Assembly (NCBI GenBank): GCA_900128395.1
Contig: LT649909.1
Span: 1-11,661, forward strand
Direction of reading: 5' to 3'
From: Stramenopiles sp. TOSAG23-2
Lineage: Eukaryota; Sar
DNA length: 11,661 nucleotides
How positions within the stretch are numbered: the stretch's first letter is position 1; every line of letters starts with the position of its first letter. The position numbers were made by a program, and so were the translations under genes. This document shows positions 1 through 6,897 of the stretch, piece by piece. The notes beneath the pieces are model-generated. The model saw only the letters and a list, made by a program, of their open reading frames with translations, did no database searches and was not told the origin of the DNA.

Positions 1-186
1 GTTGTTGATGGTAGTCATTGGTGAAGCAAGTCTTCTTGTGTGGTTCACTGCTCTCATATATGTAGTAATATCCCCACCGCATTCGGTCATCCAATTAGCT
101 TGATATCTGCGCCTTGTCCATGTTACTACACTGCCTGTATTGCTTTGTATTTCTATTGTACCATCATGATTATCATACCATGACAT
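1..186 (-). CDS. Partial CDS, N-terminal 62 residues of an unrecognised protein
   Basis: On the minus strand an ATG at 186-184 opens a frame of 62 codons that runs off the left edge without a stop. It begins MSWYDNHDGTIEIQ and contains four Trp, a TRRR cluster and one Cys, without the low-complexity Phe/Tyr/Ile composition of translated spacer DNA. An in-frame TAA lies 21-23 bases upstream of this ATG, so the first coding segment begins there unless an exon joins at an AG in between (for example in AACAG just after that TAA). Arg codons include AGG, CGC and AGA, unlike the CGT/CGA preference of Hip and the DRC10-like gene, so composition differs from its neighbours. I do not recognise the family. 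The opposite strand is open for only about 37 codons here. Confidence 0.5.
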   Translation of the reverse strand, partial: MSWYDNHDGTIEIQSNTGSVVTWTRRRYQANWMTECGGDITTYMRAVNHTRRLASPMTTINN

Positions 187-867
187 ACTGTTTCTTCTGG
201 TCCTCTGTTATCATCATTGTTGCTTTTAATAATGATATATATTAATATTAAATTATATAGTTTCTTGTGTTATTATTATTGTTATATTTGATGTTTCTAT
301 ATTATATCATTTGTGTAGAATATGCAAGGCAGGGCAGTTTGCAGGAATATATTCACCTCTTCCTCCAATGGAAAGTCTGTATATATCTATTTTAGTTGTT
401 GTTGTTGTTCATTTTAATTTAGACTTTTTTATACATGTACTTTATTCAAATATTATTATTTATTTTTTATTTTATTCTATTGAAAAAATCCAAAAATGTA
501 ATGCTGTGCCATTAGGATGAAAATGCAATATACCGCTACTGGGAATTCGGGATCATTTCTTTTTCTCATCGAGATACAATCATTAAGGTAATGGCAGTCG
601 TCTTTAGGTACTGTGTATTTGAATATTGGCAGGAGAGATTAATTATTGGAAAAGGCGAAAAGGCTTCAGAAGTGCAGAACTGGGGCAACTGCAGCAAATT
701 TTGTAACTAATTGGCTAATTGGCTCAGACACTGTATTCTTTTGAGAGCATAGGAATTGTCATGGGGTAGAAATAAAAAATTAAAATACGCGTACTCTCAA
801 AAACTACTCTTGCATCGTATTTACCGGAAGAAATATTAAATTTTTGACTGAGACAATCATAAAATTT
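187..867. other. Unresolved stretch with protein-like open frames on both strands
   Basis: No complete gene can be built here, but the segment is not simple AT-rich spacer. On the plus strand a frame without an early ATG is open from about 515 to 706 (reads DENAIYRYWEFGIISFSHRD at its start, ends SKFCN) and is preceded by CATTAG, a possible splice acceptor. On the minus strand a frame from about 645 to 490 is also open (includes KDDCHYLNDCISMRKRNDPE), and another short one lies near 385-315 (includes SIGGRGEYIPANCPA). Either one set is exons of a spliced gene, possibly joined to the minus-strand CDS at 1-186, or this is a decayed gene. 230-300 and 420-480 are plain AT-rich sequence. Confidence 0.3.
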
Positions 868-1188
868 TTATTCCTCAATACTCCAAGCATTCTCCGCTTT
901 AACTTTCGATGGTGGTGGTGGTGGTGGTTGTGGTGCAACCGTCGTTAAAGACGCCTCCTTCTCCTTGTTTACAATAGATGATGGATGTACTTTGACCTTG
1001 TTACCATTACCATCACCCATCACACTACTATTGTTCTTTTTGTTTTGATAACGTTTAAATCTTTCTTTACCACTTGGTGTTGCCATAGACGCTTGTGTGG
1101 TAATTGTATTTTGTTCACTGAATTTCTCAGCATGGGACATTCTCAGCAGCAGCACGCAACAAAACAATATCCTGAAAAACGACTTCAT
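868..1188 (-). CDS. Small secreted proline-rich protein, unknown function
   Basis: The ATG at 1188-1186 gives a 106-residue protein beginning MKSFFRILFCCVLLLRMSHA. This is a classic signal peptide: a basic start, a hydrophobic core of about 12 residues, and a small residue at a likely cleavage site after SHA (about residue 20). The predicted mature part is hydrophilic and apparently disordered, with a Lys-rich patch, one NNSS glycosylation-type sequon and a run of six prolines near the C-terminus. Possible SGKERFKR-type dibasic sites suggest proteolytic processing, but this is inference. The same frame is open further upstream to an ATG at 1350 (160 residues); that longer product would bury the hydrophobic segment internally, so I prefer the shorter start, while noting that the extension is not low-complexity. 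The stop codon overlaps an AATAAA hexamer (872-867, minus strand). No family recognised. Confidence 0.5.
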   Translation of the reverse strand: MKSFFRILFCCVLLLRMSHAEKFSEQNTITTQASMATPSGKERFKRYQNKKNNSSVMGDGNGNKVKVHPSSIVNKEKEASLTTVAPQPPPPPPSKVKAENAWSIEE

Positions 1189-1437
1189 TTTTTCTGCGTA
1201 GTTACGATATGAATACGTATGTTTTTTTTTTGCAGTAGTACGAGGAATGGGATAGGAGTAATTCACGGCTACCCTGTTTTCAAATCGCAGTGGTTTGCCT
1301 TTGTACGTTGTATTGTCAGTAAAATGTTCTTGAGGTATTTTATGAAACATAAAAAACGGGCCAATGATAAACCGGGGACAATGGCTACTCGTAACTTGTA
1401 ATACTACGAATATTTATATATTTACAGTGTACGCAAA

Positions 1438-1532
1438 TATATGTATATATATATATGTATATATGTATATATGTATATGTCTAATTGAACTAATATGTGT
1501 ATATATATAAATGCATATATATATATATATAT
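1438..1532. repeat. Two TA/TATG microsatellite blocks
   Basis: The sequence alternates TATATA with TATG units from 1438 to about 1480 and again from about 1497 to 1532, separated by a short unique piece. This is simple-sequence DNA, able to extrude or melt easily, and probably variable in length among isolates. Confidence 0.85.
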
Positions 1533-2092
1533 TTTACATTTGCTTTTTTGGATATTGGATACACAATACTGTGTGCTTGCTATTTGAAATTATTTTTTTT
1601 TTTTTGTCATGATTGCTCGTTGGACATGGGGGATTCTGGATTTCCACGTATATATAAATAGATTGCTTTGTTTCACATATTGTGTCACTGGTTAACCGGA
1701 AAACTGTTGGTCAAAAACTGTAATTTTTAAACTTTATTCACTATAGAATAATTTTTCTATGATTTCGGATATTTGATACTTTTTCATCGCATGATTTTAT
1801 TATTGTTTGTGCCGAATTTGCAATCCCTTTTGCAATAGTGAATGCTGTTATTTAGGAAAACACGCGTTCGGATAGATACAAAACACGATATACAAAAATA
1901 AAAATGGGAATAATGGTAATATTTAATCAAGTTTCAAGAAGTTCCCAAATAGAAATAGGCGTCATATGATTTAGATTACAGCAACTACAGCCCCTTTATT
2001 TCTAGAATGAATGAATTTATTAATAATAAAAAGATATCCACACATACACACATGTAGAGATAGAATATACAAGGACAACAAGAATAACACAT

Positions 2093-2133
2093 AAATATAT
2101 ATATATATATAAACCTACACCTATATATATATA
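2093..2133. repeat. TA microsatellites in the Hip upstream region
   Basis: Two TA runs, about 2095-2111 and 2122-2133, are separated by AAACCTACACC. They sit 45-85 bases before the Hip start codon and may act as a low-stability promoter or leader segment. Confidence 0.7.
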
Positions 2134-2176
2134 AATAAACAGATAAACGAACAAACAACTATACCCCAAAAAAAAA

Positions 2177-2431
2177 ATGTCGAAAACGATACCAGCAACA
2201 CATGATATTCGTGCAGTTGACTTTGATGATGTGAAAACATTTTTCGAAGAAATTGAAAAAGATACGAACTTGTTACATGCAGATGAACTAAAGTTTGCAA
2301 GAAATTTTCTAGGAAAATTTGGTGCAACGATCCCTCCATTCAAAGAAGAGGAAGACGATGACGACGACGACGACGACGATATGCCAGATTTGGAAGAAGT
2401 TAATGAAACAACAAATGAAAAACCAAAAGCT

Positions 2432-2466
<35 letters not shown>

Positions 2467-3469
2467 GGAAGAAGAAGAAGACGAAGAGATTGTATTAGAT
2501 GCACCAGAATTAGAAGAAGAATCAGAACCTTTCCCAGCACTTGCACCAGAAGATCAAAATCCAAGTGATGATGATAGAGGTAAAGCTGGTGAATTGAAAA
2601 TGAAAGCAAATGATGCGAAGGGTAGTGGTGATTTAGCAAAAGCAATTGAGTTATTGACGGAAGCGATACAATTAGCAACATCTCCATTAACATATGGTAA
2701 ACGAGCAGAATTATTATTAAAATCCAAACGACCATGTGCTGCAATTAATGATTGTACGGCTGCATTGAAATCGAATCCAGATTCATGTAAGAATTTAAAA
2801 ATTCGTGGACAAGCATATTATAAAATTGGTAAATATGAATTAGCAGCAACTGATTTAAGAAAAGCCATGGCAATTGATTTTGATCCAAATTTAGGTGAAA
2901 TTATGAAGAAAGTAAATGAAAACATGGAAAAGATCAATCAAAAAAAAGTCAAACAACGTCTACGTGAAGAAAAAAAAGAAAGAAAACGTAAAGAAAAAAT
3001 AATCAAAGAACGTAAAGCAGCACAAAAACGTGCAGCGGAGGAAGCAAAGAAACAACAACAATCATCTTCGATGCCTGGAATGTCTGGTATGCCTGGTATG
3101 GGTGGTGGTGGTGGTGGTGGCCCTGGTGGAATGGGCATGGGCCAAATCGAACAATTATTGCAAATGTTATGTGCCTCTGATCCAGAATTAGCGGCTGGAT
3201 ATCAAAAACCAAAAATCAAAGCTGCAATTAGTAAAATCTTTAGTAATCCTGCGATTATGCAAAATCCTGCAATGTTGCAAGAGTTATTAAAGGATCCTGA
3301 AGTCATGGCATTTTACGGTAAATTAATGCCAAAGTTACAAGGAATGATGGGTGGCATGGGTGGTATGGGTGGTGGTGGTATGCCGGGAATGTCTGGTATG
3401 CCTGGCATGAATGGTGGCGGTGGTGGTGGTTTTCCAGGTGGCTTTCCTGGTGGCTTTCCAGGACGATAA
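2177..3469 (+). CDS. ST13: Hsc70-interacting protein (Hip/ST13-type TPR co-chaperone)
   Basis: This 430-residue cytosolic co-chaperone would bind the Hsp70 ATPase domain and slow ADP release, stabilising client complexes. Domain order matches Hip. An N-terminal dimerisation-type helical region (residues about 13-55, DFDDVKTFFEEIEKD...LLHADELKFARNFL) is followed by poly-Asp (about 60-68) and poly-Glu (about 86-103) linkers, then three TPR-like repeats (about 135-238, including AIELLTEAIQL, AAINDCTAALKSNPDS and AATDLRKAMAIDFDP). A charged Lys/Arg/Glu helix (about 245-292), a Gly/Met/Pro repeat region and a DP/STI1-type domain (about 323-388, with ASDPELA, SNPAIMQNPAM, LLKDPEVMAF) complete it. 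A second Gly-Met-Pro block ending in GGFPGGFPGG follows the DP domain; in human Hip this repeat lies before it. The start is the first ATG after a run of A. The gene is intronless. Confidence 0.93.
2350..2496 (+). repeat. GAC/GAA trinucleotide tracts coding poly-Asp and poly-Glu
   Basis: Runs of GAC/GAT at about 2353-2380 and GAA/GAG at about 2434-2486 encode the acidic linkers of Hip. Mixed synonymous codons break the purity of both tracts. They create long antisense open frames of Leu/His that are not genes. Confidence 0.75.
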
Positions 3470-3573
3470 ATGTGTTTTGTGTGTGTGTTGTGTGTAAACG
3501 CGTGCGACGTGCGGCGTATAGGCTTTGTGAAGAAAGAAGAATATATTTGTAAAAATATATACAAACGTATTGG

Positions 3574-3579
3574 AATAAA
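3574..3579 (+). terminator. Putative poly(A) signal of Hip
   Basis: An AATAAA hexamer starts 105 bases after the Hip stop codon, in an AT-rich 3' region. A second AATAAA at 3611-3616 could serve instead. The assignment rests on the hexamer and its distance only. Confidence 0.35.
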
Positions 3580-3639
3580 ATTCTTGGTGAATACACACGA
3601 CAGAGGGGATAATAAACAAAAAACAAGATATGATTATGG

Positions 3640-3654
3640 GTGTGTGTGTGTGTG
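3640..3654. repeat. GT dinucleotide run
   Basis: A pure alternating GT tract of 15 bases lies downstream of the putative Hip poly(A) signals. GT-rich elements often lie downstream of cleavage sites in eukaryotes, so it might assist 3'-end formation; this is inference. Confidence 0.6.
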
Positions 3655-3896
3655 TATGAACGTATGAAGAACTTTAAAATATTAAGTTTTAATGATTTTT
3701 AATTTGAACATAAACACACAATATGAAATTTATTTTTTTTTTTACATTTTTTATTTTTATAATTTTTAAAAACTCTTCACAGATCGTACACAAATGTTTC
3801 ACACCTTCTTATCATATTATCCACCATACTAAAAAAAGTATGAAGATAAAAACATAGGAACCGAACACTATATCATCATATGATACCTCTCTCTTC

Positions 3897-4790
3897 TCAT
3901 TTCGTATCTTCTCTTGTTTTTACTTCTTCAATACCTGCAGCAACTATCGATGGCAATTCTTTTGGACGTTGATTTTCCTCTGGTAAATTATTAATTTGAT
4001 TAAATACACCCATCCCAAATACAACACGTGCAAATGCAACACATTTCTTATCAAGCCATGACATATTTTTCAACGTAACGAAAAATTGGGATTTATTCGT
4101 ATGTGGGCCAACATTTGCCATCGATACAATACCAGCACGGCCATGACTAACTGCAAATCCTTCATCAGCAAATGTCCCACCAGAAGCAGAATCACCACCA
4201 TCGCCTCTACCACCATCAATATCACCACCTTGTACATAACCATCTTTCATAACACGATGAAATGGGGAACCTACATATGAACGTCCTGATTGACCAGTAC
4301 ATAAACGTCGGAAATTATCACAAGTGTTTGGGCATAAATCATCATACATTTCGATTAATACTCTGGTTGGTTGAGGCTCTCCAACTATTTGCACGTCCAT
4401 ATAACAAAATGAATTATTACTATTTTTCATCCATGAATCTTTTGCTTTTGACGCAATTTCATCATATATACTTTGTTCGTTATCTAAAGCAATTTCATAT
4501 ACTTTTCTAGCCCATTTACGAAATTCTACTACACCACCAACATAATTGCAACCATTGTAATACACAAATGGTGATGATTTATGATTGTATGCATCTCCAC
4601 CAATTTCTTTCGTAATTTTTTGTAAAAAATCTAAATAATCAGTTTCCACTAATGCTTTAATTTCTAACGTTACAGGTGCAAATTCTTCACTTATTGCCGT
4701 TGCTAATAAACGACATTCATGAAAAGCAGGGTCATCCAAATTACCAACTACGGATAATAATACATTGGTTACTTCTGGTAAATCAGCCAT
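3897..4790 (-). CDS. PPIL6: PPIL6-type cyclophilin (peptidyl-prolyl isomerase-like 6)
   Basis: The product is 297 residues from the ATG at 4790. The frame opens further upstream to an ATG at 4883, but the extra 31 residues are Lys/Asn/Tyr-rich spacer-like sequence, so I chose MADLPEV. The N-terminal half (about 5-100) resembles the thioredoxin/glutaredoxin-like region of PPIL6, with PFVYYNGCNYVGG followed by EFRKWA. The C-terminal cyclophilin domain spans about 127-285. By alignment to human cyclophilin A it keeps Arg55 (R179), Gln63 (Q187), Ala101 (A225), Phe113 (F237), Trp121 (W245) and Leu122 (L246). Phe60 and Met61 are replaced by Gly-Tyr (DGYVQGGD), parallel to Gly-Trp in human PPIL6, and His126 is Cys (C250). 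Isomerase activity may therefore be altered. PPIL6 is found mainly in ciliated organisms and ciliated cells. The gene diverges from the DRC10-like gene. Confidence 0.88.
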   Translation of the reverse strand: MADLPEVTNVLLSVVGNLDDPAFHECRLLATAISEEFAPVTLEIKALVETDYLDFLQKITKEIGGDAYNHKSSPFVYYNGCNYVGGVVEFRKWARKVYEIALDNEQSIYDEIASKAKDSWMKNSNNSFCYMDVQIVGEPQPTRVLIEMYDDLCPNTCDNFRRLCTGQSGRSYVGSPFHRVMKDGYVQGGDIDGGRGDGGDSASGGTFADEGFAVSHGRAGIVSMANVGPHTNKSQFFVTLKNMSWLDKKCVAFARVVFGMGVFNQINNLPEENQRPKELPSIVAAGIEEVKTREDTK

Positions 4791-5484
4791 GTTTTTATAT
4801 ATCTTATTATTATATTCGTTTATATCTTTTATATGTCTTTGTGATATTATACTATACCGATACTTGTTGTTCTTACCTACCATCTACTTGTTCCTCATCA
4901 CTACAAACTCTCTCTCTCATATATATATATTTTATCGTTAAACGTTTCGCTGTGGTGATTTTTTTCGCAAACAAAAACGAAAAACCTTGCCTGTCCAAAA
5001 ATATACTTGTTAGTATACATGCACAATTGTCAATTTATAATTTGTACTTGTCTGTATACAATAAGTACCTATCAAACGTTTTTTGCGAGTGGAAAGTGGA
5101 AAAGGGAAAAGCACCTGACGACTGAATGATACTGCTATCCAGCTACTATTTATTGTGAAGGCATAAATAACACATCACAAGTCTTATTTGTATGCTAATC
5201 AAGATAGAAGTAAAATTAAGGTTTTTCATCGATTTGATGTGCCTATTTAGGATATAAATAGCACCTACTATTATTTATATGCTAATCTACAAATAATATA
5301 ATCGTTGAAACGTGCAAACAAAAAACAGTTCGGAAACACACAAAAAATATTGTAAAGTTATATATTGTTTGATCGAAGACACATCGTAGATATAGATAGG
5401 TTTGTATGTATATGCTAATATTCAACAGCATTATTATTACTACTACCTTGTAACATACTAACAAATTGAAATAATAATAGCGAC
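4791..5484. promoter_or_regulatory. Shared divergent promoter region of PPIL6 and the DRC10-like gene
   Basis: This 694-bp spacer separates the two start codons and must contain both promoters. It carries three exact TATGCTAAT nonamers (5191-5199, 5278-5286, 5411-5419), two AAACGTTT palindromes (4940-4947, 5074-5081) and a CT/TA simple-sequence stretch at about 4905-4930. I found no full RFX X-box. Which elements are functional is inference. Confidence 0.5.
5146..5287 (+). repeat. Imperfect direct repeat ending in TATGCTAATC
   Basis: Two copies share the order CTATTTA, ATAAATA, TATTT, TATGCTAATC: the first from 5146 to 5200, the second from 5243 to 5287. Spacing between landmarks differs by a few bases, so the repeat has diverged while these blocks were kept. 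A third TATGCTAAT alone lies at 5411-5419. The conserved core resembles an octamer-type (ATGCTAAT) binding site. Confidence 0.5.
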
Positions 5485-6582
5485 ATGAATCGTTTAGCAA
5501 ATGTGGAAGCATATCGTCTCTCATCTGTTGTAGATGAAGCGTTGGAATCGTTGAAATTTTTATCACGTTTAGATAATGAGACATTAAAAACTTTGTCCAG
5601 TCAAGATGCTGTATTTAATAACTTGTTTAGGACGGAACAACGGTATCAAGGTTTAGTAGCTGAAAGTGTACGCATGGACCGTCGGCCAAAAGAATTGGAT
5701 GGTGCTGGGGTACAAGTCCGCACGGCAACGAAAGATTTATGTAGAGCTGTGAAAACAAAACAGCAATTATCCGATAGTGCTAATGAAGTATTGCCAGAAG
5801 ATGGCTCGGACCGTGTGAAAATATTAAGAAGTGTATTAGCTGATTTAAAAAAAATTGTTAGGGTAAAGTTATGTACAACTGTTGAACAGGAGGAGACTAA
5901 GAATGAAAATATCGCAGCATTGACGATGAAAACGAAAGATGCGCAAAAAGACGTGGAAGAATTAGAAATTCAATTACGCATTGAACGGAATAAGAAAGAA
6001 AAGAATTTATCACGCTTTAACGATATAATAACAAAATTAAATGCAGAATTAGCAGATTTAAAAGATAAAACAGAAGCTGGAAGAAAAAAATTACAAAAAG
6101 AAACTGAAGATTCACGTACTACCAATCAACAATCGCATGAAAGCCGTGTAAAGGAATACGAAGAGAGGTTAGAAAAATTGAGAGAAGCAGTTAGCAATCA
6201 ACAAAAAGAAAATGCAGAGGCGGAGGCAAAAGCTAGGAAAACAAAAATGAAATTAGAAACGGAAGTGATTACTTGGGTGAAGAACTATGATAATGATATG
6301 AATGAAAAACAAGATTTAATTGATACATTAAATGAAAAATATGATGCTGAAAAAGCAGATTTACGAAGATTAAGTGAATTCTTTGCTAAAATTGATCGTG
6401 ATAAAGCAAATGAGGATGAAGAAAATGCTGAAGCGGAGGCTGAACGTGAACGTTTACGTATGGCTATGCGAAGAATTGATTTAGCATGTGCAAAAATACA
6501 AGCATTAGTACGTGGTGTACAAGCACGTGTTGCCGCAACAAAGAAAGGTAAAAAGAAAGGTAAAAAAGGTAAAAAAAAGTAA
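5485..6582 (+). CDS. DRC10-like axonemal IQ-motif coiled-coil protein
   Basis: This 365-residue protein has an N-terminal helical region (about 8-130; VVDEALESLKFLSRLD, then EQRYQGLVAE) and a long coiled coil (about 135-330). At the end come a single IQ motif (about 337-348, AKIQALVRGVQAR, keeping I-Q, R-G and the final R) and a Lys/Gly tail (KKGKKKGKKGKKK). This arrangement and the internal stretches (IITKLNAELADLK; EVITWVKNYDNDMNEKQDLI) match nexin-dynein regulatory complex subunits DRC10 (IQCD, FAP252) and, less well, DRC9 (IQCG). Such proteins form part of the link between outer doublets that regulates flagellar bending, and the IQ motif would bind calmodulin. The start is the first ATG of the frame and the gene is intronless. 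The last 86 bases and the following 3' sequence are duplicated downstream. DRC10 is preferred over DRC9, not proven. Confidence 0.7.
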   Translation: MNRLANVEAYRLSSVVDEALESLKFLSRLDNETLKTLSSQDAVFNNLFRTEQRYQGLVAESVRMDRRPKELDGAGVQVRTATKDLCRAVKTKQQLSDSANEVLPEDGSDRVKILRSVLADLKKIVRVKLCTTVEQEETKNENIAALTMKTKDAQKDVEELEIQLRIERNKKEKNLSRFNDIITKLNAELADLKDKTEAGRKKLQKETEDSRTTNQQSHESRVKEYEERLEKLREAVSNQQKENAEAEAKARKTKMKLETEVITWVKNYDNDMNEKQDLIDTLNEKYDAEKADLRRLSEFFAKIDRDKANEDEENAEAEAERERLRMAMRRIDLACAKIQALVRGVQARVAATKKGKKKGKKGKKK

Positions 6583-6708
6583 AAAAATAAAAAAATGATT
6601 TTACAAGCATTAGTACGTGGTGTACAAGCACGTGTTGCCGCAACAAAGAAAGGTAAAAAGAAAGGTAAAAAAGGTAAAAAAAAGTAAAAAAATAAAAAAA
6701 TGATTTTA
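6497..6708 (+). repeat. Perfect 105-bp tandem duplication spanning the DRC10-like 3' end
   Basis: Bases 6497-6603 match 6602-6708 with an offset of 105 and no mismatch; identity ends at 6496/6601 on the left and 6604/6709 on the right. The first copy covers codon 338 (second base) to the TAA stop plus 3' bases including AATAAA; the second copy lies wholly after the stop. The unit is 35 codons, so reading frame is kept across both copies. Confidence 0.95.
6595..6687 (+). pseudogene. Duplicated gene-tail fragment, 30-codon open frame
   Basis: Inside the second repeat copy an ATG at 6595 reads ATG ATT TTA into a copy of the IQ half-motif and Lys tail, ending at TAA 6685-6687 (30 residues). It is in the same frame as the upstream gene, separated by its stop at 6580-6582. 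Isoleucine of the IQ motif becomes leucine (LQALVRGVQAR). It is most simply a non-functional fragment of the parent gene; translation would need read-through or reinitiation. Confidence 0.6.
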
Positions 6709-6897
6709 GTGTGTGTGTATTAAAAAAATATGAGACACCGGGGGGGAGGTAAAAGTTTTAAAACCAACGCATGCACTTTGTAAAAACTGTATTTTTTTAT
6801 TATTTTATACTAAAAAATATACTTCGGTAATTAATGCACGCCGTGTACACACACACTGCGCTATCTTTTTGCTTTCCCCATAATGTATCTCACTTTT
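6709..6897. other. Convergent 3' spacer
   Basis: This segment lies between the duplicated DRC10-like tail and the 3' end of the acidic-protein gene. It holds a GT run (about 6709-6718), seven consecutive G at 6740-6746 and AT-rich DNA. On the minus strand an AG at 6873-6872 could accept an intron from the acidic gene, giving a short Ala-Lys-Arg-stop ending; the support is weak. Confidence 0.4.

Larger units (their letters stand above)
1189..2176. other. Spacer between the secreted-protein gene and Hip
   Basis: This divergent spacer carries the upstream regions of both flanking genes. Its right end (about 2010-2176) is A-rich and ends in a run of ten A directly before the Hip ATG, the likely Hip leader. 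The left 160 bases continue the open minus-strand frame of the secreted protein, so an alternative longer start or a 5' exon is possible. TA/TG microsatellites lie at 1438-1532. Between 1540 and 2010 I see AT-rich DNA with T-runs but no convincing gene. Confidence 0.4.
3470..3896. other. Convergent 3' spacer between Hip and PPIL6
   Basis: Hip (+) and PPIL6 (-) converge on this region. It holds AATAAA hexamers at 3574-3579 and 3611-3616 for Hip and a minus-strand AATAAA at 3734-3729, all plausible but unproven poly(A) signals. A pure GT run occupies 3640-3654 and a T-run 3731-3742. I see no credible gene. Confidence 0.5.

Noticed and set aside
2400-2744. Long minus-strand Leu/His-rich open frames opposite Hip
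   Set aside because: They mirror the GAA/GAC acidic tracts and amphipathic codons of Hip. They are repetitive, with no domain pattern.
3303-3626. Three overlapping minus-strand Pro/His/Thr-rich frames at the Hip 3' end
   Set aside because: They are antisense of the Gly-Met-Pro repeats; the Hip reading is supported by homology.
3470-3667. Frame of 65 residues directly after the Hip stop
   Set aside because: It is Cys/Val-rich owing to GT repeats in the 3' untranslated region and shares no codon pattern with the real genes.
4676-5125. Plus-strand 149-residue frame covering the PPIL6 start and spacer
   Set aside because: Its first part is antisense to PPIL6 and the rest is Tyr/Leu-rich translation of AT-rich spacer.
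5282-5584. Minus-strand 100-residue frame antisense to the DRC10-like 5' end
   Set aside because: Mostly spacer translation overlapping a well-supported gene start.
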